A program made the translations under genes and the position numbers. DNA of 34,147 nucleotides from UMGS1387 sp045541355 (GTDB lineage Bacteria > Bacillota > Clostridia > Oscillospirales > CAG-382), in NCBI GenBank assembly GCA_045541355.1, contig JAZQIW010000013.1:1-34147 (forward strand), written 5' to 3'. Under the pieces are notes generated by a model. It ran no database searches. It was not told the DNA's origin and saw only the letters and a list, made by a program, of their open reading frames with translations. Positions within the stretch are counted from its first letter, which is position 1. Each line of letters starts with the position of its first letter. Shown in pieces: positions 1 through 7,870 of the stretch.

Positions 1-67
1 TATCTTCGGTTCGTCAAAATCAGGGATGGGTGTAACTATGGGCTACATCTCCCCGACACTCCGCTGA
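1..67 (+). CDS. Possible 3' end of an unidentified gene (partial)
   Basis: The frame beginning at base 2 reads through to a TGA at 65-67 and ends in GMGVTMGYISPTLR. Its codons resemble those of other genes in the window, while the other two + frames use rarer codons or stop sooner. A hairpin-bearing repeat follows at 134-168, as it does after other genes here. I do not recognise the family, and only about 21 residues are visible. The stretch could also be non-coding. Confidence 0.3.
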   Translation, partial: IFGSSKSGMGVTMGYISPTLR

Positions 68-133
68 TTCTCCCTCTTTCGCCGTGGTGGCTTAACTCCT
101 TCCGTTTGGGTGGGTGCTGATTTGGATAATTGA

Positions 134-259
134 ATGCCCGACCGCTTCGATTTATGGCGGTCGGGCATCGTTTTAATCGAGAATATTACGTTTTTATTTA
201 ATAGTTCAAAGAAATGTTCCCGTTATGAAAGTTCTTTGCGAGCTTTCTTTCAAGAAAGC
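134..259. repeat. Composite palindromic intergenic element, copy I
   Basis: A perfect 12-bp stem (134-145 with 157-168, ATGCCCGACCGC) is followed by the linker CGTTTTAATCGAGAATATT (169-187). A smaller palindrome, GCTTTCTT/AAGAAAGC (242-249 with 252-259), comes next, then GGAAAAAACTCGG. The linker and small palindrome match the same parts of copies II, III and V. It sits downstream of the minus-strand dockerin gene and possibly of the plus-strand gene at the left edge. It may act as a weak terminator; the T-run after the stem is only CGTTTT. Confidence 0.75.
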
Positions 260-286
260 GGAAAAAACTCGGCAATTTGTTACTAA

Positions 287-2110
287 TTAATGCAATTCCA
301 CATTCCAGCCTGCGAGGTACTGGAGGACTCTTGCGGCGTCGCGTGCGTTAACATAGCCGTCGCCGTTAGCATCAAGGGCGGTTTCCATAACATAAACATC
401 CCAGCCTGCGAGGTACTGAAGGATTCTGAGAGCATCGCGGTTAGAAACAGCGCCGTCATTGTCGATATCACCGGGTATATGGTCAACCACAGATACTGTA
501 CCGTCGTTTACGCCGATATCAATATCAACCTCCTGAGTACCCTCGTAGTTAAAGAATGAGCCATTGGCAGGAACAATTTCAATCTCTGCCACATCACCGG
601 GAACTGCATCTTCGCTCACTTTGAATGTAATTGCAACAAGGACACCGTTTTCGGTAATATTGCCTGTTCCCGCATAAACAAATCTGAGTCTGTCATAGAA
701 GGTATCAATTGCAGAGCCTACGCAAACGGCAGAGCCGATTTGCTTTTCATAGGAAACAACCTCGAGAACAGAGGTATCATAAATGACATCGTATTCCATT
801 CCTGCAAAGCCGATGTTGTTGTCAATTGATATATAGACTGTGATTTCTTCACCGGGAAGTGCAATTCTGTCCTGAACATAGATTCTGAACTCGTCCTCGT
901 CTGCTATGTTCTTTCTCCATACGGCATAAAGAGTAACATCTTCACTGCTTTCAAAGCTGTCACCTCTGCGAACATCAACTTCGTCAGCATCAGGGTCAAA
1001 TGCCCAGCCTGCAAATCTATAACCTGTTTTTGAAGGCTCATCATATGTAACGGTTATTCCGTCAAGTATGCTGAACTCTTCATCCTCGGGAGCATAAGAG
1101 CCGCCGTTGGCATCATAGGAAACGGTAACAGTTTCGGGCATCCAAATGCCGTAAAGCGTGAGGTCTTCATTTCCGTAATAGATGTCGCCGTTTTCATAGA
1201 CAACCTCTCCATCAGGCTCTGTTGCCCAGCCTTGGAAAATATATCCCTCTTTCCAAATTTCATCGAGGTATATTTCAAATGCCTCGCCGTATATCTTTTC
1301 CTGAGCAAGCTCGCCCCAGCCTTCATTTGTAATATATACTATTTCATATACCTTTATTTCCCACACGGCATAAAGGTCAATGTCATCGTTTGCATCATAA
1401 AGGTCTCCGCTTTCAAACTCGGCGTAGCCGCCGGGATATGTTGACCAGCCGAGAAAATTATAACCCTCTCTCTCAGGAATTACATCGGAAATATAATAGT
1501 CCTCGTCAATCACCTTTATATCATCACTCGGTGCGCCGCTGCCACCGTTGGCATCATATGTAATGTCATACTCGGCATATTCTCTGATTTCTACAGAACC
1601 CTCATAGATATCGGGAGTATAATCTATTTCTTCATAGCCCTGCAAACGGAAGCATGAGCCTTCTTCATAATAAATGGTTATAGGATACTCTCCCTCGGGC
1701 GCGTCTTCAAATATCTCAAAGGTGAGTCTTGCAAGAATACCGTCACCTGTCGCATTTCGCATACCTGCGTAGACAAACTTCATGGGATTTGTGCCTTCGG
1801 GCGACGTAACGCACATGCTTGCGCCGAGACCGAGTGAGTAGCTTTCAAGCGACATGACATCCTCATCATATTCGATTGAATATGTAAGACCCGCAAAGCC
1901 GGGGTTGTTGGCAAAGCCTATGTTTACATCAACCGTCTTTCCTGTGTATCCCGTAACATCCTCGACACAAATGCTCGGTGATGTGTCATCAACAACATCA
2001 AAAAGATCTTCAAGGTTGACTTCGACATCTGTCGGTAATGCCGACACGGAAAAAACAAGTGTGCAAAGCAAAAGTGCAAATATGGCTGCAATTTTCAAGC
2101 TATTTTTCAT
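287..2110 (-). CDS. Secreted cohesin/InlB-repeat/dockerin protein
   Basis: The 607-residue product has a Sec signal peptide (MKNSLKIAAIFALLL..., cleavage near VSA-LPT). Approximate domain order: cohesin-like (44-175), three Listeria/Bacteroides InlB_B-type repeats (180-250, 253-324, 327-399, each with a GY.F.GW core and a closing LYAVW-like strand), a second cohesin-like domain (407-543), and a C-terminal type I dockerin (547-607). The dockerin has two Ca-binding loops, DIDNDGAVSNRDALRILQYL and DANGDGYVNARDAARVLQYL. Cohesins bind dockerins, so the protein could be an adaptor in an extracellular complex; that role is inferred. A GTG/ATG-like start three codons upstream overlaps the AAAGGAT ribosome site, so I chose the ATG at 2110. 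It has its own promoter. No glycoside hydrolase domain, sortase signal or S-layer anchor is visible. Confidence 0.88.
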   Translation of the reverse strand: MKNSLKIAAIFALLLCTLVFSVSALPTDVEVNLEDLFDVVDDTSPSICVEDVTGYTGKTVDVNIGFANNPGFAGLTYSIEYDEDVMSLESYSLGLGASMCVTSPEGTNPMKFVYAGMRNATGDGILARLTFEIFEDAPEGEYPITIYYEEGSCFRLQGYEEIDYTPDIYEGSVEIREYAEYDITYDANGGSGAPSDDIKVIDEDYYISDVIPEREGYNFLGWSTYPGGYAEFESGDLYDANDDIDLYAVWEIKVYEIVYITNEGWGELAQEKIYGEAFEIYLDEIWKEGYIFQGWATEPDGEVVYENGDIYYGNEDLTLYGIWMPETVTVSYDANGGSYAPEDEEFSILDGITVTYDEPSKTGYRFAGWAFDPDADEVDVRRGDSFESSEDVTLYAVWRKNIADEDEFRIYVQDRIALPGEEITVYISIDNNIGFAGMEYDVIYDTSVLEVVSYEKQIGSAVCVGSAIDTFYDRLRFVYAGTGNITENGVLVAITFKVSEDAVPGDVAEIEIVPANGSFFNYEGTQEVDIDIGVNDGTVSVVDHIPGDIDNDGAVSNRDALRILQYLAGWDVYVMETALDANGDGYVNARDAARVLQYLAGWNVELH

Positions 2111-2151
2111 AAAAAACATCCTTTCACAGATTTTTCCTATATTACAGTATT

Positions 2152-2180
2152 ATAATACAACACTTTACATATTTTGTCAA
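2152..2180 (-). promoter_or_regulatory. Sigma-A promoter of the dockerin gene
   Basis: On the minus strand: TTGACA (2180-2175), a 17-bp spacer, and TATTAT (2157-2152), about 45 bases before the start codon. It begins right after the terminator of the upstream gene. Confidence 0.75.
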
Positions 2181-2181
2181 T

Positions 2182-2211
2182 AAAAAAGGCACAGAACATA
2201 TATCCTGTGCC
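2182..2211 (-). terminator. Intrinsic terminator after the nitrilase-family gene
   Basis: The stem GGCACAG/CTGTGCC (2205-2211 with 2188-2194) has a 10-base loop and is followed on the minus strand by TTTTTTA. It lies 10 bases beyond the stop of the amidase gene. Confidence 0.8.
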
Positions 2212-2220
2212 CGTGACATA

Positions 2221-3099
2221 CTATTTTTTAAAATCCTCCCTGATAAACGGCTCATTTTTCTCTTCCGAGACTAAAAGAGAATACTTCCACGGTCTGCGAT
2301 AGGCATTGCCGTGAACTTCATTTTTTCTATACTCACGAATAAGCTCCAAATCAAAGTCGGCAACAAATATCCCCTCGCTGCCGTCAGCCTCAAGGATTTT
2401 TGTATCCCTTGAGCCTTCAAGCTCCTCTACATACGCAACTCCGTCAAAGGCATTTGAATGGCCGTTACAGTCGGGTTTACCCTCAGGGTAATTACAGGTG
2501 GCAATTCCTACCATGTTTTCATATGCCCTGCCTCTCAGCTGTGATATTCTGTTTATTTCCATGGGACAGGCATTGGGAACAAGGATAATTTCCGCGCCCT
2601 TTAGCATCAATATTCTTGCGCTTTCGGGGAACTCTCTGTCATAGCAAATCATGGTACCTACTTTTACGCTTGTATCCTTGATATCAAGCTCACACACGTA
2701 AAAATCTTCTCCCGCACCAAGTCTTGCCTCATCACCGAAATCGCAGGTGTGCACCTTGGAATACTTCAGGGCAAGATTTCCGTGTCTGTCAAACAGGCAA
2801 AGGGAATTCTTGGGAAACGAGTCTGTCCTTTCAAGAAAGGTTATACATATAGCCATATCAAGCTCCTTTGCAAGAGCTCCAAAGCTTGAGACAAATTCTC
2901 CGTCGGGCAAAACAGCGTTTTCACAAAGCTCTGTTAAATCCTCGGGTATTTCATATCCGCAATTAAACATTTCCGGAAACAGGGCAACATCGGCACCCAT
3001 CTTTTTTGCACTTCTGCAGTATGCTTTGCCCTTATTCAAGTTATCTTCTCGGTTTTTTTCGGGCAAAATCTGAAGAAGTGCAACCTTGAAGCTCTTCAT
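2221..3099 (-). CDS. Carbon-nitrogen hydrolase (nitrilase superfamily amidase)
   Basis: The 292-residue enzyme spans the full CN-hydrolase domain. The catalytic triad is visible: Glu43 in ALFPEMFNCGY, Lys115 in KYSKVHTCDFG and Cys152 in GTMICYDREFPESARIL. These enzymes cleave non-peptide C-N bonds; the branch resembles N-carbamoylputrescine amidase or omega-amidase-like proteins, but the substrate cannot be read from sequence. The start has a GTGAGGTG ribosome site. It follows a tiny membrane protein gene by 2 bases, so they share the promoter at 3369-3397, and an intrinsic terminator follows. It is probably cytoplasmic, as no signal peptide is present. Confidence 0.88.
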   Translation of the reverse strand: MKSFKVALLQILPEKNREDNLNKGKAYCRSAKKMGADVALFPEMFNCGYEIPEDLTELCENAVLPDGEFVSSFGALAKELDMAICITFLERTDSFPKNSLCLFDRHGNLALKYSKVHTCDFGDEARLGAGEDFYVCELDIKDTSVKVGTMICYDREFPESARILMLKGAEIILVPNACPMEINRISQLRGRAYENMVGIATCNYPEGKPDCNGHSNAFDGVAYVEELEGSRDTKILEADGSEGIFVADFDLELIREYRKNEVHGNAYRRPWKYSLLVSEEKNEPFIREDFKK

Positions 3100-3101
3100 G
3101 G

Positions 3102-3299
3102 TTACACCTCACCAAACAACAAAATGTCTGAAATATTAACTTGCGGCACAAATGCTTCCGTAACCGAATTGTAAACAAAGGTTACGTTTTCGCGTGGTCT
3201 CGGAAACACCCGAGACAGCACCGATGCCGTTGCAATTGCAAGCAAAACAACGGTCGCAAGCAATATCAGCTTAAATTCGATTGTAAATTTCTTTTTCAT
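3102..3299 (-). CDS. Small single-pass membrane protein, unknown function
   Basis: The 65-residue protein has a basic N-terminus (MKKKFTIEFK), one hydrophobic segment (about residues 10-29, LILLATVVLLAIATASVL), then a basic patch RVFPRPRE and a short tail, presumably outside the membrane. I recognise no family. It is the first gene of a two-gene unit with the nitrilase-family amidase, only 2 bases between them. An AAAGGA site lies about 12 bases before the ATG. The tight linkage suggests co-expression; a functional link is only inferred. Confidence 0.6.
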   Translation of the reverse strand: MKKKFTIEFKLILLATVVLLAIATASVLSRVFPRPRENVTFVYNSVTEAFVPQVNISDILLFGEV

Positions 3300-3368
3300 T
3301 TATCAATCATTCCTTTACAAACCAAAAACAAAAAACACCATAAATAATCATTTTTTGTTTACAATTAT

Positions 3369-3397
3369 GTTATACCACCCCTCATCACATTTGTCAA
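3369..3397 (-). promoter_or_regulatory. Sigma-A promoter of the small membrane protein/amidase operon
   Basis: On the minus strand: TTGACA (3397-3392), a 17-bp spacer, and TATAAC (3374-3369), about 70 bases upstream of the first start codon. Confidence 0.75.
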
Positions 3398-3478
3398 TAG
3401 TTTTTTTCGATTTTCTTAACAATTTAAAATATTACGCAAAAAAGAAGTCTTTATTTTGTAAACAATCGACAAATATTA

Positions 3479-3507
3479 TTGACACGAGGGTGCTTTGAGG
3501 ATATAAT
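3479..3507 (+). promoter_or_regulatory. Consensus sigma-A promoter
   Basis: TTGACA (3479-3484), a 17-bp spacer, and TATAAT (3502-3507) make a full consensus match, about 80 bases upstream of the hemolysin-III gene. The region 3400-3586 otherwise holds only AT-rich sequence. Confidence 0.8.
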
Positions 3508-3586
3508 AATTGGGTATAAAATGGTTAATTTGTCTTTTATCAGGCAAAGGTATGATTTAATATAATAAAATTGTGGAGGTAACGAT

Positions 3587-4243
3587 ATGACAAAGCTTGC
3601 GCTTCCGAAGTACACTCTCGGCGAAGAACTTGTGAACTCTATAAGCCACGGCATCGGTGCAGGGCTTTCTGTTGCGGCTCTTGTTTTATGTGTTGTACGT
3701 GCAGCAATAAACATTGAAACAGTAAAAGCAGCCGGCGTAGTTGGTGCGGCAATATACGGTGCTACCCTTGTTATTCTCTACTGTATGTCAACCCTTTATC
3801 ATGCAATAACCAACCAGACGGCAAGACGTGTGTTCAGAGTATTTGACCACACCTCGATTTACCTTCTTATTGCAGGAACCTACACTCCCATTACCCTTGT
3901 TACCCTTCGCGGTGCAATAGGCTGGGTGCTTTTCGGGATTGTTTGGGGAATTGCCGTTCTCGGTATTGTTCTCAATTCCATAAGCATTGAAAAATTCAAG
4001 AAGTTTTCCATTGTCAGCTACATTATAATGGGCTGGGCGGTTGTTCTCGGCGGCAAGGGTGTAATTTCCATGCTTCCAAAGGGCGGGCTTATGTTTCTTC
4101 TCATAGGCGGCATTTGCTACACCGGCGGTATTATCTTCTATGCAATGAAAAAACACAAATATATGCATTCTGTCTGGCACCTGTTTGTGCTTGCAGGCAG
4201 TATTACCCAGTTCTTTGCAATTTATCTCTATGTTTTAAAGTAA
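3587..4243 (+). CDS. Hemolysin III family membrane protein (TrhA/YqfA-like)
   Basis: The 218-residue polytopic protein has about seven membrane segments. PAQR/HlyIII family hallmarks are present: SISHGIGAGLS near the N-terminus, MSTLYHAI, FDHTSIYLLIAGTYTP in the middle and MHSVWHLFVLAG near the C-terminus, with conserved Ser/His/Asp residues thought to bind metal. Bacterial members have been linked to membrane energetics and fluidity homeostasis rather than proven hemolysis. The start has a strong GGAGGT site. Aspartate kinase follows after 31 bases with no terminator between, so the two are probably co-transcribed. Confidence 0.9.
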   Translation: MTKLALPKYTLGEELVNSISHGIGAGLSVAALVLCVVRAAINIETVKAAGVVGAAIYGATLVILYCMSTLYHAITNQTARRVFRVFDHTSIYLLIAGTYTPITLVTLRGAIGWVLFGIVWGIAVLGIVLNSISIEKFKKFSIVSYIIMGWAVVLGGKGVISMLPKGGLMFLLIGGICYTGGIIFYAMKKHKYMHSVWHLFVLAGSITQFFAIYLYVLK

Positions 4244-4274
4244 TTCTATATATACGAAACGAGGTTTCAATAAA

Positions 4275-5600
4275 ATGAGCATCAAGGTTACAAAATTCGG
4301 CGGCAGTTCTCTTGCCAGCGCCGAGCAGTTCAGAAAGGTTGCTGACATTGTTCTCAGCGACCGCGACAGAAAATATGTTGTTCCCTCTGCCCCCGGCAAG
4401 CGTTTTTCTGAAGATACAAAGGTCACAGACCTTCTTTATCAGTGCTACGAGGAATTTTCCAAGGGTGCGGAATCTCAGGCTTTTGAACAGATTAAGGAAA
4501 GATACAACCTCATCATTGAAGGTCTCGGACTTGACCTTTCCTTAGAGCGTGAATTTGAGCTGCTTCGTCTAAGCTTTATCGGCAGAGCAGGCCGTGACTA
4601 TGCTGCAAGCCGCGGAGAATATCTCAACGGTATTATTCTTGCAAAGTTCCTCGGCTTTGAATTTATAGATGCAGCCGACGTTATATTCTTCAAGAATGAC
4701 GGCACATTTGACTCGGAAAAAACAAACGACATTATGTCCGAAAGACTCGCAAAGTGCGAATATGCCGTAATTCCCGGCTTCTACGGCAAAATGCCCAACG
4801 ACACAATCAAGACCTTCTCAAGAGGAGGCTCTGACATCACGGGTGCAATTGTTGCAAGAGCTGCGCACGCTGACGAGTACGAAAACTGGACAGACGTTTC
4901 CGGCTTTATGATTGCCGATCCGAGAATTGTTGAAAATCCCAAGTACATCTCTGTTATTACCTACAAGGAGCTTCGCGAGCTTTCCTACATGGGTGCGGGA
5001 GTTCTGCATGCAGATTCCATTTTCCCCGTTAAGGCAGCAGGAATACCGATTCACATTAAGAACACAAATGCGCCTGACGACGAGGGTACGATGATTGTTA
5101 CACACACAAAGCCCGAAAACGATTCGACCGTAATTACAGGTATTGCCGGCAAAAAGGACTTTACCGTTCTCACTCTTGAAAAGGACATGATGAACGAGGA
5201 AAAGGGCTTCGGCAGACGTCTGTTACAGGTTCTTGAGCGTCATGACCTATCCTTTGAGCATCTTCCCTCCGGTATTGATACAATGAGCGTTGTTATCAAC
5301 GACCACGAGCTTTCGGGCAAGGAAGACGACATCATCGCAGACCTTATTGAAGCCTGCTCTCCCGACACAATCGGCGTTGAAAAGAACATCGCCCTTATTG
5401 CTGTTGTAGGACGCGGCATGAAGAATGCCAAGGGTACTGCTGCTTCACTTTTTGCTTCACTTGCAGAGGCAGACATTAACATCAAGATGATTGACCAGGG
5501 TTCAAGCGAGCTGAATATTATCGTAGGTGTTGACAACAGCGATTTTGAGAAGGCTATCACAAAAACTTACGCATATTTCGACAAACACGGACTCATCTGA
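4275..5600 (+). CDS. lysC: Aspartate kinase
   Basis: The 441-residue enzyme phosphorylates L-aspartate, the first step towards lysine/diaminopimelate, threonine and methionine. It has the amino-acid-kinase N-terminal motif KFGGSS (residues 7-12), SRGGSDITG (182-190) and WTDVSG (205-210). Tandem ACT regulatory domains run from about 293 to the end. The ACT region (for example GRGMKNAKGTAASLFASLAE) suggests amino-acid feedback control; which amino acid is not readable. A GAGG site lies about 10 bases before the ATG. The single-domain kinase has no homoserine dehydrogenase fusion. The symbol lysC is by family; other isozymes may exist elsewhere. Confidence 0.9.
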   Translation: MSIKVTKFGGSSLASAEQFRKVADIVLSDRDRKYVVPSAPGKRFSEDTKVTDLLYQCYEEFSKGAESQAFEQIKERYNLIIEGLGLDLSLEREFELLRLSFIGRAGRDYAASRGEYLNGIILAKFLGFEFIDAADVIFFKNDGTFDSEKTNDIMSERLAKCEYAVIPGFYGKMPNDTIKTFSRGGSDITGAIVARAAHADEYENWTDVSGFMIADPRIVENPKYISVITYKELRELSYMGAGVLHADSIFPVKAAGIPIHIKNTNAPDDEGTMIVTHTKPENDSTVITGIAGKKDFTVLTLEKDMMNEEKGFGRRLLQVLERHDLSFEHLPSGIDTMSVVINDHELSGKEDDIIADLIEACSPDTIGVEKNIALIAVVGRGMKNAKGTAASLFASLAEADINIKMIDQGSSELNIIVGVDNSDFEKAITKTYAYFDKHGLI

Positions 5601-5680
5601 TAACAAATCATACAACAATTGTTCACAATATCATGTAGAATTTAGTGTTTTAGTGTGCTAAAATCTTTACATCAATTAAA

Positions 5681-5996
5681 GGCAATGACCGAAAACAAGT
5701 AGCTTTTCAAAAGGGCAAGCTCCAGAGAGCTGTCGGGTGGTGCGAGACAGTGGTTGCATTGATTAGTGAATACATTTCGAGAGCCGTACTCCGAAGGCAG
5801 CTTTATAAAGGATGTTGGTAGGCAGTGCCGTGTCCGCACGTTACAGCGGTGAGGTTATAGATTTGTAGCTGATAAAAAATTATTACCGGCATATATTTTT
5901 ATAACCTTGTAAGGCATTTACCGTGAGATAAATGCAAACTGAGGTGGTACCGCGATACTAATCGTCCTCTGCTGAAAAGCAGAGGGCTTTTTTATT
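5681..5996 (+). promoter_or_regulatory. T-box riboswitch leader, apparent tyrosine specifier (TAC)
   Basis: Stem I begins near 5681. AGTA (5698-5701) lies opposite GTGAA (5766-5770), forming the loop-E pair. The helix CGAAA (5690-5694)/TTTCG (5775-5779) closes the specifier loop, placing codon TAC at 5771-5773. The AGAGAGC distal bulge (5724-5730) is present. The T-box core GGTGGTACCGCG is at 5943-5954, and the terminator follows. T-box leaders read uncharged tRNA and open transcription when the amino acid is scarce; here tRNA-Tyr is predicted. The leader lies between lysC and the symporter gene. I find no convincing promoter in 5601-5680. Confidence 0.9.
5966..5996 (+). terminator. T-box-controlled intrinsic terminator
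   Basis: The stem CCTCTGCT (5966-5973)/AGCAGAGG (5978-5985) with a GAAA loop is followed by GCTTTTTTATT. Its 5' arm overlaps the segment CGTCCTC, which can pair with the T-box sequence to form the alternative antiterminator. Confidence 0.9.
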
Positions 5997-6038
5997 ACCA
6001 TATGTCCTCTGCAAACAAAAAACGAAAGGGTGGTATTA

Positions 6039-7577
6039 ATGGTAATCAAAATCACATTGCTGGTAGTTTTCTTCGCGTTAATGGTAGGCATAGGAATCTA
6101 CTGCAGAAAATCGGCAACCGACGTAAACGGCTTTGTTCTCGGCGGAAGAAGTGTAGGTCCGTGGCTTACTGCTTTTGCTTACGGTACAAGCTACTTTTCA
6201 GCTGTTATCTTCATCGGATATGCAGGTCAGTTCGGTTGGAAATACGGAATCGCCTCCACTTGGATTGGTATCGGCAATGCAATACTCGGTTCGCTGCTCG
6301 CATGGGTTGTGCTCGGCAGAAGAACAAGAATTATGACTCAAACCCTCAAAAGCTCAACAATGCCTGAGTTTTTTGAAAAAAGATACGGTTCAAAGTCTCT
6401 CAAAATTGTCGCTTCCGCAATTACGTTTATTTTCCTTATTCCCTATACAGCCTCCCTCTACAACGGTTTGTCAAGACTGTTTGAGATGGCATTCGGCATT
6501 GACTACATGTGGTGCGTAATCGGCATGTCTATTCTCACAGGCATCTATGTTATTGCAGGCGGCTACATGGCAACGGCTATCAGCGATTTTATTCAGGGCA
6601 TTATCATGCTCATAGGCATTGTAGCAGTTATCGGCGCTGTTCTTTCAAACCACGGCGGTTTTATCAGCTCTCTTAAAGAGCTTGCTGCTGTTCCCGTTCC
6701 CGAAGCTGCAGGTCCCGCTGCTGCTCAAGGTGCTTTTGCTTCAATGTTCGGCCCTGATCCCTTAAACCTTCTCGGTGTTGTTATCCTTACTTCCCTCGGT
6801 ACCTGGGGTCTTCCTCAGATGGTTCAAAAATTCTATGCCATCAAGAGCGAAAAGTCCATAAGCCGCGGCACTATCATCTCTACATTTTTTGCAACAGTCG
6901 TCGCAGGCGGTTGCTACTTCCTCGGCGGGTTTGCAAGAATCTCCGGCGTTGATGCTGTTGACGGTGTTCCCGTAGGCGGTTTTGATACTGTTATTCCCAA
7001 GATGCTTGAAGGTCTCCCCGATCTTCTTATGGCAGTCGTTATAGTGCTTGTTCTTTCAGCATCAATGTCTACACTTTCCTCTCTCGTTCTCGCATCCAGT
7101 TCTACTCTTACTCTTGACTTTGTCAAGGGCAATATTTCAAAGAATATGAGCGAAAAGAAGCAGGTTTCGGTAATGAGAGTGTTTATCGTTGTATTCATCG
7201 TAATCTCTGCTGTTATCGCTATCTTCCAGCATAAAGCAGAAGGCGGTGCAGTTGCTTTCATCGCACAGCTCATGGGCGTATCGTGGGGTGCTCTTGCAGG
7301 TGCTTTCCTTGCTCCCTTCCTCTACGGTCTCTATGCAAAGTGGGTTACAAAGGCGGCTTGCTGGGTTTCCATGATTTTCGGTGCAGGTATCATGATTGTA
7401 AACCTTCTTTTCAGAAGCTCCTTCCCCGTACTTCTCCAGTCTCCCATTAACTGCGGTGCTTTCGCAATGCTTGCAGGTCTTATTCTTGTTCCCGTCGTTA
7501 GCCTCTTTACCAAAAAGCCCGATGCGGCAATCACAGATAATGCCTTTGAGGGTATCTCTCTGAGACTTGAGGATTAG
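6039..7577 (+). CDS. Sodium:solute symporter (SSS family), T-box controlled
   Basis: The 512-residue integral membrane protein has roughly 13 hydrophobic segments. SSS/PutP-type features are visible: the N-terminal FVLGGRSVGPWLTAFAYG and the TYFSA-like segment SYFSAVIFIGYAG, GGYMATAISDFIQGIIM, and LVLSASMSTLSSLVLASSS, a typical sodium-site helix. The family imports small solutes (proline, pantothenate, sugars, amino acids) with sodium. The T-box directly upstream predicts an amino-acid substrate, most likely tyrosine. GTG 6030 is an alternative start, but ATG 6039 has the better-spaced AAAGGGTGG site. A composite repeat starts 8 bases after the stop. Confidence 0.88.
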   Translation: MVIKITLLVVFFALMVGIGIYCRKSATDVNGFVLGGRSVGPWLTAFAYGTSYFSAVIFIGYAGQFGWKYGIASTWIGIGNAILGSLLAWVVLGRRTRIMTQTLKSSTMPEFFEKRYGSKSLKIVASAITFIFLIPYTASLYNGLSRLFEMAFGIDYMWCVIGMSILTGIYVIAGGYMATAISDFIQGIIMLIGIVAVIGAVLSNHGGFISSLKELAAVPVPEAAGPAAAQGAFASMFGPDPLNLLGVVILTSLGTWGLPQMVQKFYAIKSEKSISRGTIISTFFATVVAGGCYFLGGFARISGVDAVDGVPVGGFDTVIPKMLEGLPDLLMAVVIVLVLSASMSTLSSLVLASSSTLTLDFVKGNISKNMSEKKQVSVMRVFIVVFIVISAVIAIFQHKAEGGAVAFIAQLMGVSWGALAGAFLAPFLYGLYAKWVTKAACWVSMIFGAGIMIVNLLFRSSFPVLLQSPINCGAFAMLAGLILVPVVSLFTKKPDAAITDNAFEGISLRLED

Positions 7578-7584
7578 TTTTCCC

Positions 7585-7620
7585 GTCACTTTTCTTGTTA
7601 CTTTTCTTGTTACTTTTCTT
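7585..7620. repeat. Three tandem 12-bp units within copy II
   Basis: Units GTCACTTTTCTT, GTTACTTTTCTT and GTTACTTTTCTT run without interruption. The last unit is also the left half of the arm palindrome, so the array looks like slippage duplication of that half-arm. Confidence 0.85.
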
Positions 7621-7857
7621 TCGCAGAAAAGTAACCAAAAGAACTCGCGCACAGCACCGATTATTTTTCGGTGCAGGTCTTAAGTTTTTTTCTCGATTTT
7701 AGCCTTTTTTATAAAGTATTAATTCCCTTCCGTCTGACTTATGACGGAAGGGAATCGTTTTAATCGAGCATAAAGGATTTTCTTTTTATATTTCAAAGAA
7801 TAGTTGATATTACAATTTTCTTTTGCCTACTTTTCTTTTTTTCAAAAGAAAAGTAGG
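7585..7857. repeat. Composite palindromic intergenic element, copy II (most complete)
   Basis: This copy fills almost the whole gap between two convergent genes. In order: a left arm palindrome GTTACTTTTCT/AGAAAAGTAAC (7609-7619, 7625-7635) followed by CAAAAGAACTCG; a hairpin GCACCGA/TCGGTGC (7654-7660, 7668-7674); a central 13-bp perfect stem ATTCCCTTCCGTC (7722-7734 with 7743-7755); a linker CGTTTTAATCGAGCA (7756-7770); and a right arm palindrome with 14-bp arms starting CCTACTTTTCTTTT (7826-7839, 7844-7857), preceded by TTCTTTTG. The two outer arms are inverted copies of one sequence. No ORF is present. It could serve as a bidirectional terminator or be a MITE-like remnant. Confidence 0.8.
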
Positions 7858-7870
7858 GGGGATACCGATT

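Noticed and set aside
1..120. Reverse strand resembles part of 5S rRNA (a GGAAGGAGTTAAGC-like string)
   Set aside because: The match covers only about a dozen bases, the surrounding helices do not fit a 5S fold, and the forward frame reads as a short protein end.
3587..4243. Virulence hemolysin
   Set aside because: The family name is historical; members of this and the CNNM/CBS family (29962-31284) are membrane homeostasis or ion proteins, and no toxin features are seen.
5601..5680. Promoter for the T-box leader
   Set aside because: TTGTTC and TAAAAT strings exist, but no pair has acceptable spacing and match; the leader may be read from lysC or from a promoter I cannot recognise.
7585..7857. 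CRISPR array or insertion sequence
   Set aside because: There are no regularly spaced spacers, no cas genes, no transposase frame and no clear target duplication; the structure fits a composite palindromic element instead.
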